A DNA stretch of 58,952 bases from Anaerolineales bacterium HSG24 (GTDB lineage Bacteria > Chloroflexota > Anaerolineae > 4572-78 > J111), in assembly GCA_030377895.1 (NCBI GenBank), contig JAUCGB010000011.1, positions 1 to 58,952 of the forward strand, in the 5' to 3' direction. Positions within the stretch are counted from its first letter, which is position 1. Each line of letters opens with the position of its first letter. The translations under genes and the position numbers were made by a program. Shown in pieces: positions 27,386 through 37,288 of this stretch. The notes beneath the pieces were generated by a model. It searched no databases and was not told where the DNA came from. It saw only the letters and a list, made by a program, of their open reading frames with translations.

Positions 27386-28825
27386 TCATTCGTTTCCTAA
27401 CAAAGCCCTAAAGCGGATGTCAGACCGCAACGGCTCAAAATCAGGATCAACCAAAATCTCCGTCAGGCCAATATTGGGTTGGGCCAGTTGTAACACCTGC
27501 TGTAGCGAATCTAGCGTAGCCTCAATCTGCCCCTGCCGACATTGCAAACATGCGAGGTTGTAAAAAATCGCCGCGTCATGCGGGGCTAAACGGCTGGCTT
27601 GTTGATAATCCTCAATCGCCGCCGGAATCTCTTGCATGGCGGCATAACTATTGGCTCGGTTGTAATAGGCTACTGCGTTATTCGGGTCAAACTTTAGCAG
27701 TTTGGTATAGGCTGATACCGCTTGCTGATACTGTCTCTGCTGATAATGGATGTTCCCCTGTCCCAGCCATGCCTGCGTTTGTCCCTCGTCAAGGGTGATA
27801 GCATGTTGATAATCAGCCAGCGCATTATCAGCCTCGCCCAACTTGTGGTACGCGTCCCCCCGACCCACGTAAGCGGAGGCGATGTCCCTATCAAGATGAA
27901 TGGCCTGATTAAAGTTCACCCAAGCCCGTTGATAATCGTTCTGCCGATAATAGACGAAGCCCCGCCCCAGCGAAGCCCGCGCATCCAACGGATCGAGTTT
28001 CACCGCCTCAGCATAATCGGCTAAGGCCGCCTCAGCCTGACCAGTTTGGCTGTATGCCGCCCCTCGCTGGAGACGTAGTTGCAGGTTCTGCGGGGCAACC
28101 TGTATGGCCTGACTATAATCAGCAATCGCCATGTCGTAGCGACCTTGTTGATAGTAGACCAATCCCCGGCCTGTCAGCACGCCCGCGTCGTAACCGTCAA
28201 TCTGCAACGCGGCCTTATAATCCTCAACCGCGCCCGCCAAATCACCCAACACCGCACAACAACCGGCTCGACCAATCAGAGCAAAAATATTGTCTGGATT
28301 TAAGGCTAAGGCTTGCTTGAAATCGGTTGCCGCCTCGGAATAGTTCTCCAACATGGCCTGAATCTGGCCTCGGTTGTAGTAGACCGCGTCATCGGTGGGG
28401 TCAACGGTCAACAAGGCCTCAAAATCGACCAAAGCCAAAGCTAGTTCGCCATGTTCACTGTAAGCCCGCCCTCGATTAAAGCGAGCATTAACATAGTCCG
28501 GCTTTAGGGCTAAGGCCTGACTATAGTCGGCAATGGCTGGGGCATACTGCTTTTGTTGATAGTAGCTGTTCCCTCGGCCCATATAATAGCTGGCCTCGTT
28601 TGGGGCAATCTCGATAGCTTGCTGATAATCGGCGATGGCTAAATCATGGTGACGAGTGTAGCGATAGATATTGGCCCGTTTGTAGAAAATATCTGCCTTT
28701 TGATAGCCTAACTCAAGCAGTTGGGTATACAAAGAACCAGCCTGATGATAATCACGCTGGTCATAAGCATACTGCGCTTGTTGAAGTAGTTGGGGGAGTG
28801 GGGGGGGTTGTGATGAACGATCCAC
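27386..28825 (-). CDS. protein of 13 tandem TPR repeats
   Basis: The 479 residues consist almost entirely of 34-residue TPR units, about 13 in a row from residue 12 to 440, each with the AxxxxGxxYxxxGxxxxAxxxYxxAxxLxP pattern (YYNRGQIQAMLENYSEAATD is one). A short tail ends in DPDFEPLRSDIRF, a common cap in such proteins. There is no signal peptide or membrane helix, so it should be a cytosolic scaffold. The start is GTG with an AGGAG site. It is preceded by a promoter, a tiny open frame and a hairpin/terminator (28851-29042), suggesting attenuation or a separate short transcript. GC appears higher than in neighbours. Confidence 0.9.
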   Translation of the reverse strand: MDRSSQPPPLPQLLQQAQYAYDQRDYHQAGSLYTQLLELGYQKADIFYKRANIYRYTRHHDLAIADYQQAIEIAPNEASYYMGRGNSYYQQKQYAPAIADYSQALALKPDYVNARFNRGRAYSEHGELALALVDFEALLTVDPTDDAVYYNRGQIQAMLENYSEAATDFKQALALNPDNIFALIGRAGCCAVLGDLAGAVEDYKAALQIDGYDAGVLTGRGLVYYQQGRYDMAIADYSQAIQVAPQNLQLRLQRGAAYSQTGQAEAALADYAEAVKLDPLDARASLGRGFVYYRQNDYQRAWVNFNQAIHLDRDIASAYVGRGDAYHKLGEADNALADYQHAITLDEGQTQAWLGQGNIHYQQRQYQQAVSAYTKLLKFDPNNAVAYYNRANSYAAMQEIPAAIEDYQQASRLAPHDAAIFYNLACLQCRQGQIEATLDSLQQVLQLAQPNIGLTEILVDPDFEPLRSDIRFRALLGNE

Positions 28826-28850
28826 TGGTTATTCTTCTCCTAAAATGGAA

Positions 28851-28874
28851 AAGACCACACCAAAGTGTGGTCTT
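28851..28874 (-). terminator. hairpin followed by T-rich tract upstream of the TPR gene
   Basis: AAGACCACAC and GTGTGGTCTT form a 10-bp stem with a 4-nt loop. On the minus strand TTTTCC and then TTTT follow. It stands between the tiny open frame and the TPR start, so it could attenuate the TPR gene or end a short transcript. Confidence 0.55.
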
Positions 28875-28893
28875 CCATTGTGCGCTGTAGCAC

Positions 28894-28950
28894 CTACCCA
28901 ATAAACGGAGGCGGTGCTACAGCGCTGAACATATGACTACAATCTATCAT
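28894..28950 (-). CDS. 18-codon open frame with ideal ribosome site (leader peptide candidate)
   Basis: On the minus strand AAGGAGGTGGTGCAA leads into ATG at 28950. The frame encodes 18 residues beginning MIDCSHMFSAVAPPP and ends TAG. A near-consensus promoter lies at 29014-29042. The last half of the frame overlaps a hairpin with arms GCGCTGTAGCACC and GGTGCTACAGCGC, and the terminator-like hairpin follows. Three Pro codons in a row near the end could slow ribosomes. I do not recognise the peptide. The layout fits a leader peptide that controls the TPR gene, or a small independent gene. Confidence 0.5.
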   Translation of the reverse strand: MIDCSHMFSAVAPPPFIG

Positions 28951-29013
28951 TTGCACCACCTCCTTGAGTTAGGATAGCGATTTTAGGATGCAACGATTAA
29001 AGTTGCAGAAAAC

Positions 29014-29042
29014 ATTATTGCATAAACCTGAGTCATTGTCAA
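29014..29042 (-). promoter_or_regulatory. sigma-70-type promoter of the leader/TPR region
   Basis: On the minus strand TTGACA (29037-29042), 17 bp, AATAAT (29014-29019). Transcription would start near 29007, at a small hairpin TGCAAC/GTTGCA, and run through the 18-codon frame toward the TPR gene. Confidence 0.65.
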
Positions 29043-29116
29043 GCCCCAATTTTTTTCGGTTTGTATTTCAACGTATTTCGTATTTCAACGCATTTCATAT
29101 TTCAACGTATTTTCAA

Positions 29117-29545
29117 CTACCCTTGAAACGGTGACGGCCTGATACCATCGTGGGTTCGGTACCGCCCTATCGTTTGTAAAATCATCTCTGGACTTTGTTT
29201 TTCCAGTAGTTGATAAAGCTCAACCGAAGTCAATGGGACATTGTTATTAGCCACAAACGCTCGAAAAACTCCCGATATGAGTGAGGCATACTCATCAATA
29301 AACTCGTCATCATCTTGAGCCTCTTCTCGCAACTGTAGCCACAGCATGGGGATTTTTGAGATCTCACCAGTTTCGGGATCAATCCAGTCGAATGTCTCGG
29401 TGACATCATACCCCGCATGGTACATTTCAGATTCAGCCTTAAAAAGGCTTTGAATATGGGAACGTAAATTTTTACCCGTTTTTTCCCACCAGTAAAAATC
29501 TATATGGAACTTGGTGTCAATGTTTGGTTTGATATATTTGCTCAT
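29117..29545 (-). CDS. unknown acidic protein, partner of the following gene
   Basis: The 142 residues start MSKYIKPNIDTKFHIDFYWW. The protein is acidic and rich in aromatic residues, with no membrane helix, signal peptide or known motif. FDWIDPETGEISKIPMLW in the middle and a C-terminal segment YQLLEKQSPEMILQTIGR look like a small globular fold. It begins 17 bp after the stop of the 531-residue gene on the same strand, so the two are almost certainly co-transcribed. I do not recognise it. Confidence 0.75.
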   Translation of the reverse strand: MSKYIKPNIDTKFHIDFYWWEKTGKNLRSHIQSLFKAESEMYHAGYDVTETFDWIDPETGEISKIPMLWLQLREEAQDDDEFIDEYASLISGVFRAFVANNNVPLTSVELYQLLEKQSPEMILQTIGRYRTHDGIRPSPFQG

Positions 29546-29562
29546 AACGTTACTCTATTGGA

Positions 29563-31158
29563 TTATTTTTTGTCGCTAGATCCATAACTCCAATATCCAT
29601 GTTTCATACCGACAAATTCTGGATTATTGACTAACTCTTGGAAGATGAGACCGGGTGAGGCACGTCGCAAAATATTCACGGCGGTATATAATGTTTTGAT
29701 ATGAACCGTACTTTGAGGGCTGAGTTTAGAAAGTTCTAAAATCATGTCACATAAGGCATCATACACCGATAAATTGCGCTCTTGAGCTTTATTCCATAAA
29801 GCATCAACCTTACTAGAATTATCTAGGCCAATCATCATCAGTTCATCATACTTACAGCCTATCGCGCCTGTGTTCATCTTAAATCTCAATTTGTTATTAG
29901 AAATGGTTGTCTGTCGAACCCAATCTCGCTGACTACGAACAGGTTGATAATCTATGACAATTTTTGTCGGATCGTCGGTAGACTTTTTCAGGGTGATAAA
30001 TGTACCAACAGGTAACGAATATTTTTTATACCACTCCTCTAGGCCCAACACATAGTTTTCTTGTTGAACTACCCAACCAGAAAAACTATCTCCACTCCGT
30101 CCATCAATAAACTCAACTAAGACCGGATTGTAAGAACTTTGTGGGAAGAAGGAGCGGGTTTTAGTGGTTACGGGTAATGAACCGGCTCGCCAGTGAGGGT
30201 ACACTAAGCCGATTGTAACCTCTTTCACATCTTCGTCCACGGTGGGCATATCATCGGGATGAACCAGTTCATCATCAATATCAGCCAATATCTCTTGCAA
30301 TTCCTCATCTAAGATGCTCACATCATAATCTTCTGCGCTATCCGAAGCTAACCAAGGCGGTGTAACGCCGAGATTATCGGGCTGAAGTCGGGTTAAATAC
30401 CATAACACTTGACCCGTTGGGCCAACATCGGTAAAGCGAGCATCTGCCGCTAATTGACAATTAATCATAAAACGGTTGATGTCGGTCGCTTGGCCATCAT
30501 CTAACAAGCCTATTTCAGCAACTAGCGTATCAATCGTTAACGGTTTACTATGAATGTCAATGGCCGCGTCAGCGATGTTAAATAACCCTTCTTGGAATTC
30601 AGGTAACAAATCTTTCAAGAAATATCTATCTTGAAATCCTATAAAATCCTCATGGTTATCAAACGTTGCTTTAACCTTGTTTTGGATGGTCGTTTGATAG
30701 GTTTGATACACTTCTTCGGGAGTCAGAAAGCCCTGTATATCTGCCAGACCCTCATGATGGGAATTTAAGTTATGGTCGTAATCAAAATCAGCCACGAACT
30801 CTCTGGTTCGCCCGCCAGTCTTAAATGTTACGCCAATTACAGAAAATTGGTCATAATTTGGATGGTTTCCTCCTCTCACTTGATTTACCGTACCCACGGC
30901 AAAATCTAATTGGGGAAAGAATACCTTTTCATCAACCTCATAATGCTCTTTCGGTTGATACAATCTTCCATCTTGAAGTTCAATCATTCTACGTTCTTCA
31001 TCCTCGCAGGTTTGTTGAGCTATAGAAAACGCTATCTCATCAAGGGAGAAGATTCGACTTTCGTCTATGATTTGATTGGAAATTACTTCAACATCATTGG
31101 GGTTAATTTGGAATTGCTCTTGCCAAAATTCGGGGGTTTGTGTTTTACGTTGCTTCAA
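29563..31158 (-). CDS. unknown protein with possible winged-helix segments
   Basis: The 531-residue cytosolic protein begins with TTG after an AGAGG-like site. Residues about 200-265 (KPLTIDTLVAEIGLLDD and following) and about 485-525 (TAVNILRRASPGLIFQELV to GYWSY) have the helix pattern of HARE-HTH-like winged helices, as in RpoE delta and some chromatin proteins. A very acidic stretch (ILDEELQEILADIDDELV) separates them from a beta-rich middle. These are impressions; I cannot name the family. The acidic 142-residue partner follows 17 bp downstream. Together they may form a nucleic-acid-binding complex, by inference only. Confidence 0.7.
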   Translation of the reverse strand: MKQRKTQTPEFWQEQFQINPNDVEVISNQIIDESRIFSLDEIAFSIAQQTCEDEERRMIELQDGRLYQPKEHYEVDEKVFFPQLDFAVGTVNQVRGGNHPNYDQFSVIGVTFKTGGRTREFVADFDYDHNLNSHHEGLADIQGFLTPEEVYQTYQTTIQNKVKATFDNHEDFIGFQDRYFLKDLLPEFQEGLFNIADAAIDIHSKPLTIDTLVAEIGLLDDGQATDINRFMINCQLAADARFTDVGPTGQVLWYLTRLQPDNLGVTPPWLASDSAEDYDVSILDEELQEILADIDDELVHPDDMPTVDEDVKEVTIGLVYPHWRAGSLPVTTKTRSFFPQSSYNPVLVEFIDGRSGDSFSGWVVQQENYVLGLEEWYKKYSLPVGTFITLKKSTDDPTKIVIDYQPVRSQRDWVRQTTISNNKLRFKMNTGAIGCKYDELMMIGLDNSSKVDALWNKAQERNLSVYDALCDMILELSKLSPQSTVHIKTLYTAVNILRRASPGLIFQELVNNPEFVGMKHGYWSYGSSDKK

Positions 31159-31254
31159 AGTGAAGATGCCTCTAAACTTTTTTGTTTTAGTTACATATTA
31201 ATCAACCGTCGATTATACTCCTGTTGAACCGAGTTGACAAATCTAAAACTTGGC

Positions 31255-31345
31255 GGTAGTCCTGCACATGTAGTGATCACCTACCCGCAAGTTTGGAACT
31301 TGTGGGTAGGTAACTGACATATATCACTACTTCTGCACCACTACC
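31255..31345 (+). repeat. family E element, copy 3 (core a)
   Basis: A 91-bp copy with ends GGTAGTCCTGCACATG and CTGCACCACTACC and the CCTACCCGCAAGTTT core, as at 10844. No 8-bp duplication is left here, so it is older or was moved by recombination. Confidence 0.85.
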
Positions 31346-31383
31346 GAAGTTCTAAATTCCAGGGCTGTTCAGTTCTCCGTTTT

Positions 31384-31455
31384 GTCACGCTACAAGCGTG
31401 ACCTCCATACATCCATATCCAACCAAATTACTGTCGGTGACGCTTGTAGCGTCAC
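31384..31455. repeat. core of a family F element
   Basis: Two palindromes, GTCACGCTACAAGCGTGAC (31384-31402) and GTGACGCTTGTAGCGTCAC (31437-31455), stand 34 bp apart. The same pair makes up the centre of the elements at 38577 and 46931. The CAGTCTTTCAG ends are missing here. Confidence 0.75.
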
Positions 31456-31523
31456 AATTATGCTTAATTTGTAAAGCTGATTTCCTTCAGTTTGAACCAT
31501 GCCGCTGAAGACTCCGTTTGCAA

Positions 31524-31626
31524 GGCTACCAACTTAACGTGCGACAGATAATATTGTAACACAGTCTTTAGACTGTGCGGCACAGGCTGAAGCATGTGCT
31601 ACATGTCTCGGCTTACGTTGATAGCC
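31524..31626 (+). repeat. family D element, copy 3
   Basis: A 103-bp copy flanked by a perfect 8-bp duplication GTTTGCAA (31516-31523 and 31627-31634), nearly identical to copy 1. The perfect flanks imply a recent insertion. Confidence 0.92.
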
Positions 31627-31678
31627 GTTTGCAACTTGCAACATGCCATAAACAGAGTTTTTCTGGCAAATACGTTCC

Positions 31679-31778
31679 GATAGTCCTGCACAAGTAGTGA
31701 TGGGGAAATCTGGAGTGCAAGGCTTGCCTTGCATGCAAAGCAAGCTTTGCACTCCGGATCGCTACATCTGCACCACTA
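31679..31778 (+). repeat. family E element, copy 4 (core b)
   Basis: A 100-bp copy flanked by the perfect duplication TACGTTCC (31671-31678 and 31779-31786). It stands next to a palindrome TTCCCAATCT/AGATTGGGAA at 31783-31804, which may serve as terminator of the diguanylate cyclase gene on the minus strand. Confidence 0.9.
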
Positions 31779-31824
31779 TACGTTCCCAATCTCCAGATTG
31801 GGAATGAGGGGAGAACAGTTACAT

Positions 31825-32823
31825 TCACTGCATAATGATACGATTACGCCCCATGTTTTTCGCCTGATATAACATCTTGTCAGAAATGTGGATAAGTAGA
31901 TTTGGGTCAGATTTTTGATTGGGCACCATACTTGAAATGCCCATGCTCACCGTCAGATAAGGACAAATGGCAGATTGTTCATGGATGATTTTGAGTTGGG
32001 CTATTTTTGCTTGAATTGACTGGGCTGTTTCATAAGCCTGCTCAAGTGATATATTGGGCAAAATTACGGCAAATTCCTCACCTCCATACCGAGCTACCAA
32101 ATCGGTTTCGGGGCTAACAACTTGACGAATATTTTGAGCAACTTGCTGTAAACAGTCATCTCCAGCAAGATGACCATACAAGTCATTGTATTGCTTGAAA
32201 TAGTCAATATCACACATAATTAAAGAAAGTGGTGTTTTATCTTGGTGCATTTTTTGCCATTGTTGATTGAGATATATATCAAAAGAACGTCGATTAGCCA
32301 CTTGGGTTAAACCATCTATAGCAGCCAAATAATGTAACCGATTATTTGCCTGCCATAGCTCTTCTTCCAGCTGCTTACGTTTAGCAATTTCTTGCTGGAG
32401 TTGCTTATTTTTCCTCTCCATATATTTTTGCAAGAACCGTAAAGTTAGATGAGTTTTAACTCTAGCTAATACTTCTTCATATTCAAAAGGCTTAGTGATA
32501 TAATCGACCGCTCCTACTTCAAAACCTTTAACTTTATTTACCGTTTCCGATAAGGCACTCATAAAGATAATTGGTATATCTTTTGTTGCAGAATTTGCTT
32601 TTAAGTGTTGGCAGGTATCATAACCATTCATATCAGGCATCAGTATATCTAAAAGAATAATATCACATGATTGTTGGTCGAAAAATCTGATAGCATGTTC
32701 TCCACTTCTTACAGGTGTAACAGTAAAACCTAAACTACGGAAATAACTAAACAATACTTTTAAGTTGGTAGGATTATCATCTACAACTAAAATGGTAGAG
32801 TTGTGAATAATATCAATGTTCAT
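31825..32823 (-). CDS. response regulator with GGDEF domain (diguanylate cyclase)
   Basis: The 332 residues have a receiver domain (about 10-125) with the acidic pair in VVDDN, phosphoacceptor Asp59 in IILLDILMP and Lys in YITKPFEYEE. A coiled linker (about 130-165) leads to a GGDEF domain (about 170-330). The active-site loop reads GGEEF near residue 247 in ARYGGEEFAVIL, so the enzyme should make cyclic di-GMP from GTP when phosphorylated. An RxxD inhibitory site before the loop is not evident. AAGGAAG precedes the ATG. The large hybrid kinase at 33133-36762 lies upstream on the same strand and is a natural phosphate donor, though a family A element separates them. Confidence 0.94.
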   Translation of the reverse strand: MNIDIIHNSTILVVDDNPTNLKVLFSYFRSLGFTVTPVRSGEHAIRFFDQQSCDIILLDILMPDMNGYDTCQHLKANSATKDIPIIFMSALSETVNKVKGFEVGAVDYITKPFEYEEVLARVKTHLTLRFLQKYMERKNKQLQQEIAKRKQLEEELWQANNRLHYLAAIDGLTQVANRRSFDIYLNQQWQKMHQDKTPLSLIMCDIDYFKQYNDLYGHLAGDDCLQQVAQNIRQVVSPETDLVARYGGEEFAVILPNISLEQAYETAQSIQAKIAQLKIIHEQSAICPYLTVSMGISSMVPNQKSDPNLLIHISDKMLYQAKNMGRNRIIMQ

Positions 32824-32869
32824 AATCGTCTTCCTTTTTCGAACTCAGTACTCACATAGCCAAGACCTT

Positions 32870-33102
32870 AGGAATGGGCATTAATTAACATGTGCATTGC
32901 GTCGGAGATTATGGTAGGGGCTAGGCAGGGCGGTCTAGACTTGGAATGTGCGACCATCTCCGCTCCGCCCCTGCCTCGCCCGTCATTCCGTGGATTCAGG
33001 GCGAGGCAAGGCGGATTGAGGTTCTGATTTCAAACCAACGCCATGCCGCCTTGCCTAGCCCCTACGATTGCCAAACGCGCAACTTATTTAGGACTCATTC
33101 CT
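32870..33102 (+). repeat. long palindromic element, family A, copy 3
   Basis: About 233 bp, ends AGGAATGGGCATTAATTAAC and GGACTCATTCCT, with TA outside each GGAAT/ATTCC. It fills the gap between the diguanylate cyclase and hybrid kinase genes. Confidence 0.88.
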
Positions 33103-33132
33103 AGCAAGGCCAAGACTAACAAAATATAACCT

Positions 33133-36100
33133 TCAAGAGTGTAAATAGTTTTCTACAAATTCACAAATTGCATCCACATCAAATGATTCCGCAATCTGTT
33201 GGACATGGGCTACGAATGGCTTGTATTTTTTATCCCTATCCTCAAGGCGTTCCAACTCTGCTTCAAGTCCTATGAAATCAAACACGTCTACCAATTTCAA
33301 AAGAGTTTTTAACTCGGCCAAGGGTGGGGGGATGATATCGGTTAGCTCATCTGATTCAGTGGAATCAGCATCTTCATAAATCCAGGTCAAATCTAAGTGG
33401 GTCTGTATTTTGTCAAAAAGCGCGGCCATGTGAACTGGCTTTTGCAAGTAATCATCGCTCCCTGATTTTTTTTGCACATTCGCTAGAGCCTGTGATGAAG
33501 TGGCCGACACGATAATCACTTTGGTATCGGGCCGACTTTTCTTGATCTGTTGGGTCGATTTAGTTCCATCCATAACTGGCATAATCAGATCCATCAACAC
33601 CAAATCGGGCTGAAAATCCAGAGCCTTACTCAACCCTTCTTGACCGTCATTGGCCGTTATAATATCAAATCCCAACGGTGCCAATATGTTGACCAATACC
33701 CCTTGATTATGTGGTACATCATCCACTACCAAAATAGTTAGGCTTTTACCTTCAAAGCCGATAATATGTCGCTCTTCTACGGTTCGGGTATCTTGCCATG
33801 TTTCAATCTCGTCAAGATGCAACTCAAACCAGAAGATACTGCCCTTTCCAAGCCGACTTTTTACATGCAACTCGCCACCCAATAGTCGGGTCAACTTGCG
33901 ACTGATGGACAAGCCAAGTCCTGTCCCCTCGCTGGTTAAGGATTGCGTGCCCACTTGTTTGAAGGGTGAGAAGATGTCAGTTAATTTATCGGATGGAATC
34001 CCGATACCTGTATCGGCAATTTGAAAGCGAATCTTTCTGGCAATAGAGTTCGGAAGTTCGGCTTGACGATACACCGAAAGGGTAATGCCACCATGTTTCG
34101 TAAATTTGATGGCATTATTGAGTAGGTTAATGATAATTTGGCTCAACCGTTTTTCATCACTATGAATGGCAACCGGCAGATTTGGGCCAGGTTCAAAGTG
34201 AAGTTGTAGCCTTTTCTTATCGGCTCGGAATTTAACCATTGCCACAATATTTTTGATGAAGGGCAGAAAAGCAAAACTGCTTTCAAAGAGTTCCATGCCA
34301 TTCGCCTCAATTTTGGAAAAGTCCAAGATGTCATTGATGAGATTGAGTAGATGCTCGCCACTTTGTCGAATGACAGCCAGTTTGGTCTTATAATCATCAC
34401 CAAGATTTTTATCCCGTTCCAATAATTGGGTATAGCCCAGAATACCGTTGAGCGGGGTTCGTAGTTCATGGCTCATGCTGGCAATGAAATTGCTTTTGGC
34501 TTGATTAGCGACTTCGGCGATTTTCTGAGCCTCCTCTGAAACCTCTTTCGCTTGTTTGAGGGCATTTTTTGACCGTTTGCGCTCAATAATTCTCCCCAGA
34601 CGTTCAGTCATCACGTCGAGCAACTGCCCTTCTTCTTTTAAGAATGGTTTCTCCTGTTTTTTTGCCGTATACCCCACTTCTAAGTAGCCAGACTGCTGAC
34701 CGAACACGATAATAGTTGATTTTTGCGACCAAGGTGTCAATCTAAAATTCTCTGTGTGGTATTCTTGACCATCAAGCACAATTTTGGCACAGGTTATGTC
34801 CGAGTATTGCCAGGCGGACAGGATAAGTTCAACGACACCTTGTAAAATACTGTCGATATTGTCGAAACAACTATCTAAATTTTCCACTAACTGAGACAAC
34901 TCATACAGACAGTTCAATTCTTTCACTCGTTCGCCAAGTTCGTATGTTTTCTCCTGTAGAGCCTCCCTCGTCTGCACCAGTTCAGTGACATCGAGTACCG
35001 AAAAAACGAGCGATTGTACTTTATCAGCCTTATCCTTTATCGGGATGAGACTCCAATTCCACCAAGTCGTTTCACGTTCAAGTTGATCCGGATGTTCAAA
35101 TGGTTTGGCCGTAATGTACAAAGGGTTTCCTGTCTCGACGACGCTTTCAAAGAAAGCCTGATTCTCCTCATGAGGATAGAGGTCAAAGTGGTTCTGGCCG
35201 ACAAAATCTTCTCGAGGCCTACGCCCGGCATCCGCATACGTCTGGTTGACGACGATAAAGTTGAATTCCCTGTCCATGTATGCCAGCAAGACATCGGTCG
35301 TGGATAGGATCGCATCCTGAATTTCCTTTGATGTCCGCAGATCGCGCAGAAAGAGCAGGCTACTCAACGCCTGGCCGAGTCGATGCCCGATCTCACGGAA
35401 CAGACTTTTCTCTTCGTCGGTCCAGTCATGATAATGCGAGCACCAGTGCAGGCCGAACAGCCAAGGCTTACCTATTTTTGGATAAAGAGCCATGTGCATC
35501 TCGGACAGATTGGAAAAACGGTCGGCGGTTTCCTGCGCCGTGTCTGGATTGCGATAATCAACCGTGATCACCTCATCTTTTTCCAGCGCAGTGCGAAATA
35601 CATCCGCGACTTCGGGTTGCATTGGAATATCTTCTCCGAGAGCAAGCCCGCCCGGGCACTCTGGTCGCGTGCACTCCATTGGCACACCCCACGCCTCTGC
35701 CTCAGGATCACACGGATAGAGCAACCAAGCACGATCAGACTTGAATATCTCAAGCGTGACCCGCAAAACATCCGACATCATCTGCTCGGTATTGGTCGTC
35801 TGCTGAATGGCTTCGTCGATTAGCGACATATTCTCAAGAAAATGCAGATACAAGGTTCGTGTTTCTTCCATTTGTACCCGTTCGGTAATATCTGTGGATA
35901 TAGAGCCAAAGTCGATTGATGGGCCATCATCTTGAGGTATGGGAAACAAAATCGTTTGAAAAATTTTCTGTTCACCGTTTACTACCATCTGATCATTCAC
36001 CTTTATTGGTGCCTGATCTGTGATCATCTGCTCTATCCGCGTCATAAAGGTAGTGGTAATATCTGGAGGAAACAGGTCGGCAAAGGTCTTGCCTATAACC

Positions 36101-36762
36101 TCTGCTTTGGTCAGTCCGCAAATACCAGCAACTGGTTGATTCACTTGTACGTAGCGACCATCTTGGTCAAATATACTGATCGGTGTGGGAAAATAGTCAA
36201 AATAGGCTTTGAGCAGGTGGGTAGTTTTACGCAGCTCCTCCTCTGCTCGTTCACGTTCGACAATGCTTAAACGCAGTTCATTACGCTGTTGCCTCAGTTG
36301 TTGCTCCAAGTTGGCCTCTGATTTGGGTATATCAGTGATGGTGATTAACAGGGCTACGCCAAAATTATGGCCGGGTTCGACTTGGAGATTGAAGTAACGA
36401 CCAAAATCGGTGCAATTTGGCCGATAGATTTTAGGAATGACATACGTTTTTTCTGGCCTTGCCGGAGGTGTCGAATGGGCTATGTCGTGCAGAATGTCTT
36501 CAATCCCGCACAGTTCAGGGAAAACGTAGGGTAAAAACTGTCCCGGGATATCCATACATTCATCTATAATGACCCACTGCTGAAAATGGTCATTGTGGGA
36601 CATAATGACCAGATTCTCATCGGCGAGGGCATAAGCAATGTTTTGATTTTGGACTATATGGGTATATAGCCGTAGCTCAAAATCGCGCTTGGCTTCCAAC
36701 GCTTCTAGTTCGGCTACTCGTTGGCGTAAATCAGTTAATGTTTTGTTTGTTTTGTCTTTCAT
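33133..36762 (-). CDS. hybrid sensor histidine kinase with PAS and GAF domains and receiver
   Basis: This 1209-residue cytosolic kinase starts with a coiled coil. Domains in order: a PAS-like region (about 20-150), a second PAS (about 180-300), a GAF-like region (about 310-465) with several Cys, a third PAS (about 480-600), a second GAF-like region (about 610-740), HisKA with the His in [12 protein letters not shown] near 762, the ATPase domain (N-box [11 protein letters not shown]1 ADTGIGIP, G2 GTGLGLS), a receiver (about 1010-1125, Asp in LVLMDLIMP near 1057) and a helical C-terminal tail. No membrane helix is seen. AAGGAA precedes the ATG. The DNA of the first GAF and third PAS (about 34970-35860) looks richer in GC than the rest, suggesting domain shuffling. 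Likely output partner: the GGDEF regulator downstream. Confidence 0.92.
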   Translation of the reverse strand: MKDKTNKTLTDLRQRVAELEALEAKRDFELRLYTHIVQNQNIAYALADENLVIMSHNDHFQQWVIIDECMDIPGQFLPYVFPELCGIEDILHDIAHSTPPARPEKTYVIPKIYRPNCTDFGRYFNLQVEPGHNFGVALLITITDIPKSEANLEQQLRQQRNELRLSIVERERAEEELRKTTHLLKAYFDYFPTPISIFDQDGRYVQVNQPVAGICGLTKAEVIGKTFADLFPPDITTTFMTRIEQMITDQAPIKVNDQMVVNGEQKIFQTILFPIPQDDGPSIDFGSISTDITERVQMEETRTLYLHFLENMSLIDEAIQQTTNTEQMMSDVLRVTLEIFKSDRAWLLYPCDPEAEAWGVPMECTRPECPGGLALGEDIPMQPEVADVFRTALEKDEVITVDYRNPDTAQETADRFSNLSEMHMALYPKIGKPWLFGLHWCSHYHDWTDEEKSLFREIGHRLGQALSSLLFLRDLRTSKEIQDAILSTTDVLLAYMDREFNFIVVNQTYADAGRRPREDFVGQNHFDLYPHEENQAFFESVVETGNPLYITAKPFEHPDQLERETTWWNWSLIPIKDKADKVQSLVFSVLDVTELVQTREALQEKTYELGERVKELNCLYELSQLVENLDSCFDNIDSILQGVVELILSAWQYSDITCAKIVLDGQEYHTENFRLTPWSQKSTIIVFGQQSGYLEVGYTAKKQEKPFLKEEGQLLDVMTERLGRIIERKRSKNALKQAKEVSEEAQKIAEVANQAKSNFIASMSHELRTPLNGILGYTQLLERDKNLGDDYKTKLAVIRQSGEHLLNLINDILDFSKIEANGMELFESSFAFLPFIKNIVAMVKFRADKKRLQLHFEPGPNLPVAIHSDEKRLSQIIINLLNNAIKFTKHGGITLSVYRQAELPNSIARKIRFQIADTGIGIPSDKLTDIFSPFKQVGTQSLTSEGTGLGLSISRKLTRLLGGELHVKSRLGKGSIFWFELHLDEIETWQDTRTVEERHIIGFEGKSLTILVVDDVPHNQGVLVNILAPLGFDIITANDGQEGLSKALDFQPDLVLMDLIMPVMDGTKSTQQIKKSRPDTKVIIVSATSSQALANVQKKSGSDDYLQKPVHMAALFDKIQTHLDLTWIYEDADSTESDELTDIIPPPLAELKTLLKLVDVFDFIGLEAELERLEDRDKKYKPFVAHVQQIAESFDVDAICEFVENYLHS

Positions 36763-36790
36763 AGGTTGAACTGATTCCTTACATAATGTA

Positions 36791-37024
36791 AGGAATGAGC
36801 ATTAATTAACATGTGCATTTGCGTCGGAGATTATGGTAGGGGCTAGGCAGGGCGGTCTAGACTTGGAATGTGCGACCTTCTCCGCTCCGCCCCTGCCTCG
36901 CCCGTCATTCCGTGGATTCAGGGCGAGGCAAGGCGGATTGGAGTTCTGATTTCAAACCAACGCTACACCGCCTTGCCTAGCCCCTACGATTACCAAACGC
37001 GCAACTTATTTAGGACTCATTCCT
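36791..37024 (+). repeat. long palindromic element, family A, copy 4
   Basis: About 234 bp of the same family, beginning AGGAATGAGCATTAATTAAC. Its left end overlaps a perfect 23-bp palindrome (ATTCCTTACAT, A, ATGTAAGGAAT, 36775-36797) just upstream of the hybrid kinase start. Confidence 0.85.
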
Positions 37025-37134
37025 AAGTGATTTTTCGCCATGGTTTCGCCACCAGCATGTCATTCCGAAGGCGAGGAATCTCTCGACAGACGTTCAGGAA
37101 TCGGGAACGGTTCGGGGGGATATGACCGCCAATC

Positions 37135-37162
37135 AAAAAACCTGCGAATTGTCACTCGCAGG
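37135..37162 (-). terminator. terminator of the M24 peptidase gene
   Basis: On the minus strand CCTGCGA pairs with TCGCAGG around an 8-nt loop, followed by TTTTTT. It lies inside a larger inverted repeat (ATATGACCGCCAAT at 37120-37133 with its partner at 37221-37234, one mismatch). Confidence 0.75.
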
Positions 37163-37288
37163 ATGAATTTTGAGCCAAAAAGAGGTCTGTTATCGGAGGT
37201 GACTCATTCGTGTCAACTGGATTAGCGGTCATATTGTCATATTCTGCACTCCTCCAACTACACTATGCGCCCTCTCACAGATAGTCAC

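Noticed and set aside
34143..34469. Several 60-150-codon frames opposite or out of frame with the kinase, NACHT, TPR and transporter genes
   Set aside because: They lie wholly within strongly supported genes and have unlikely amino acid composition; they are shadows of codon usage.
37196..37279. 24-codon frame with GGAGG and GTG start after the M24 terminator
   Set aside because: It overlaps one arm of an inverted repeat, has no promoter and shows no protein-like features beyond hydrophobicity.
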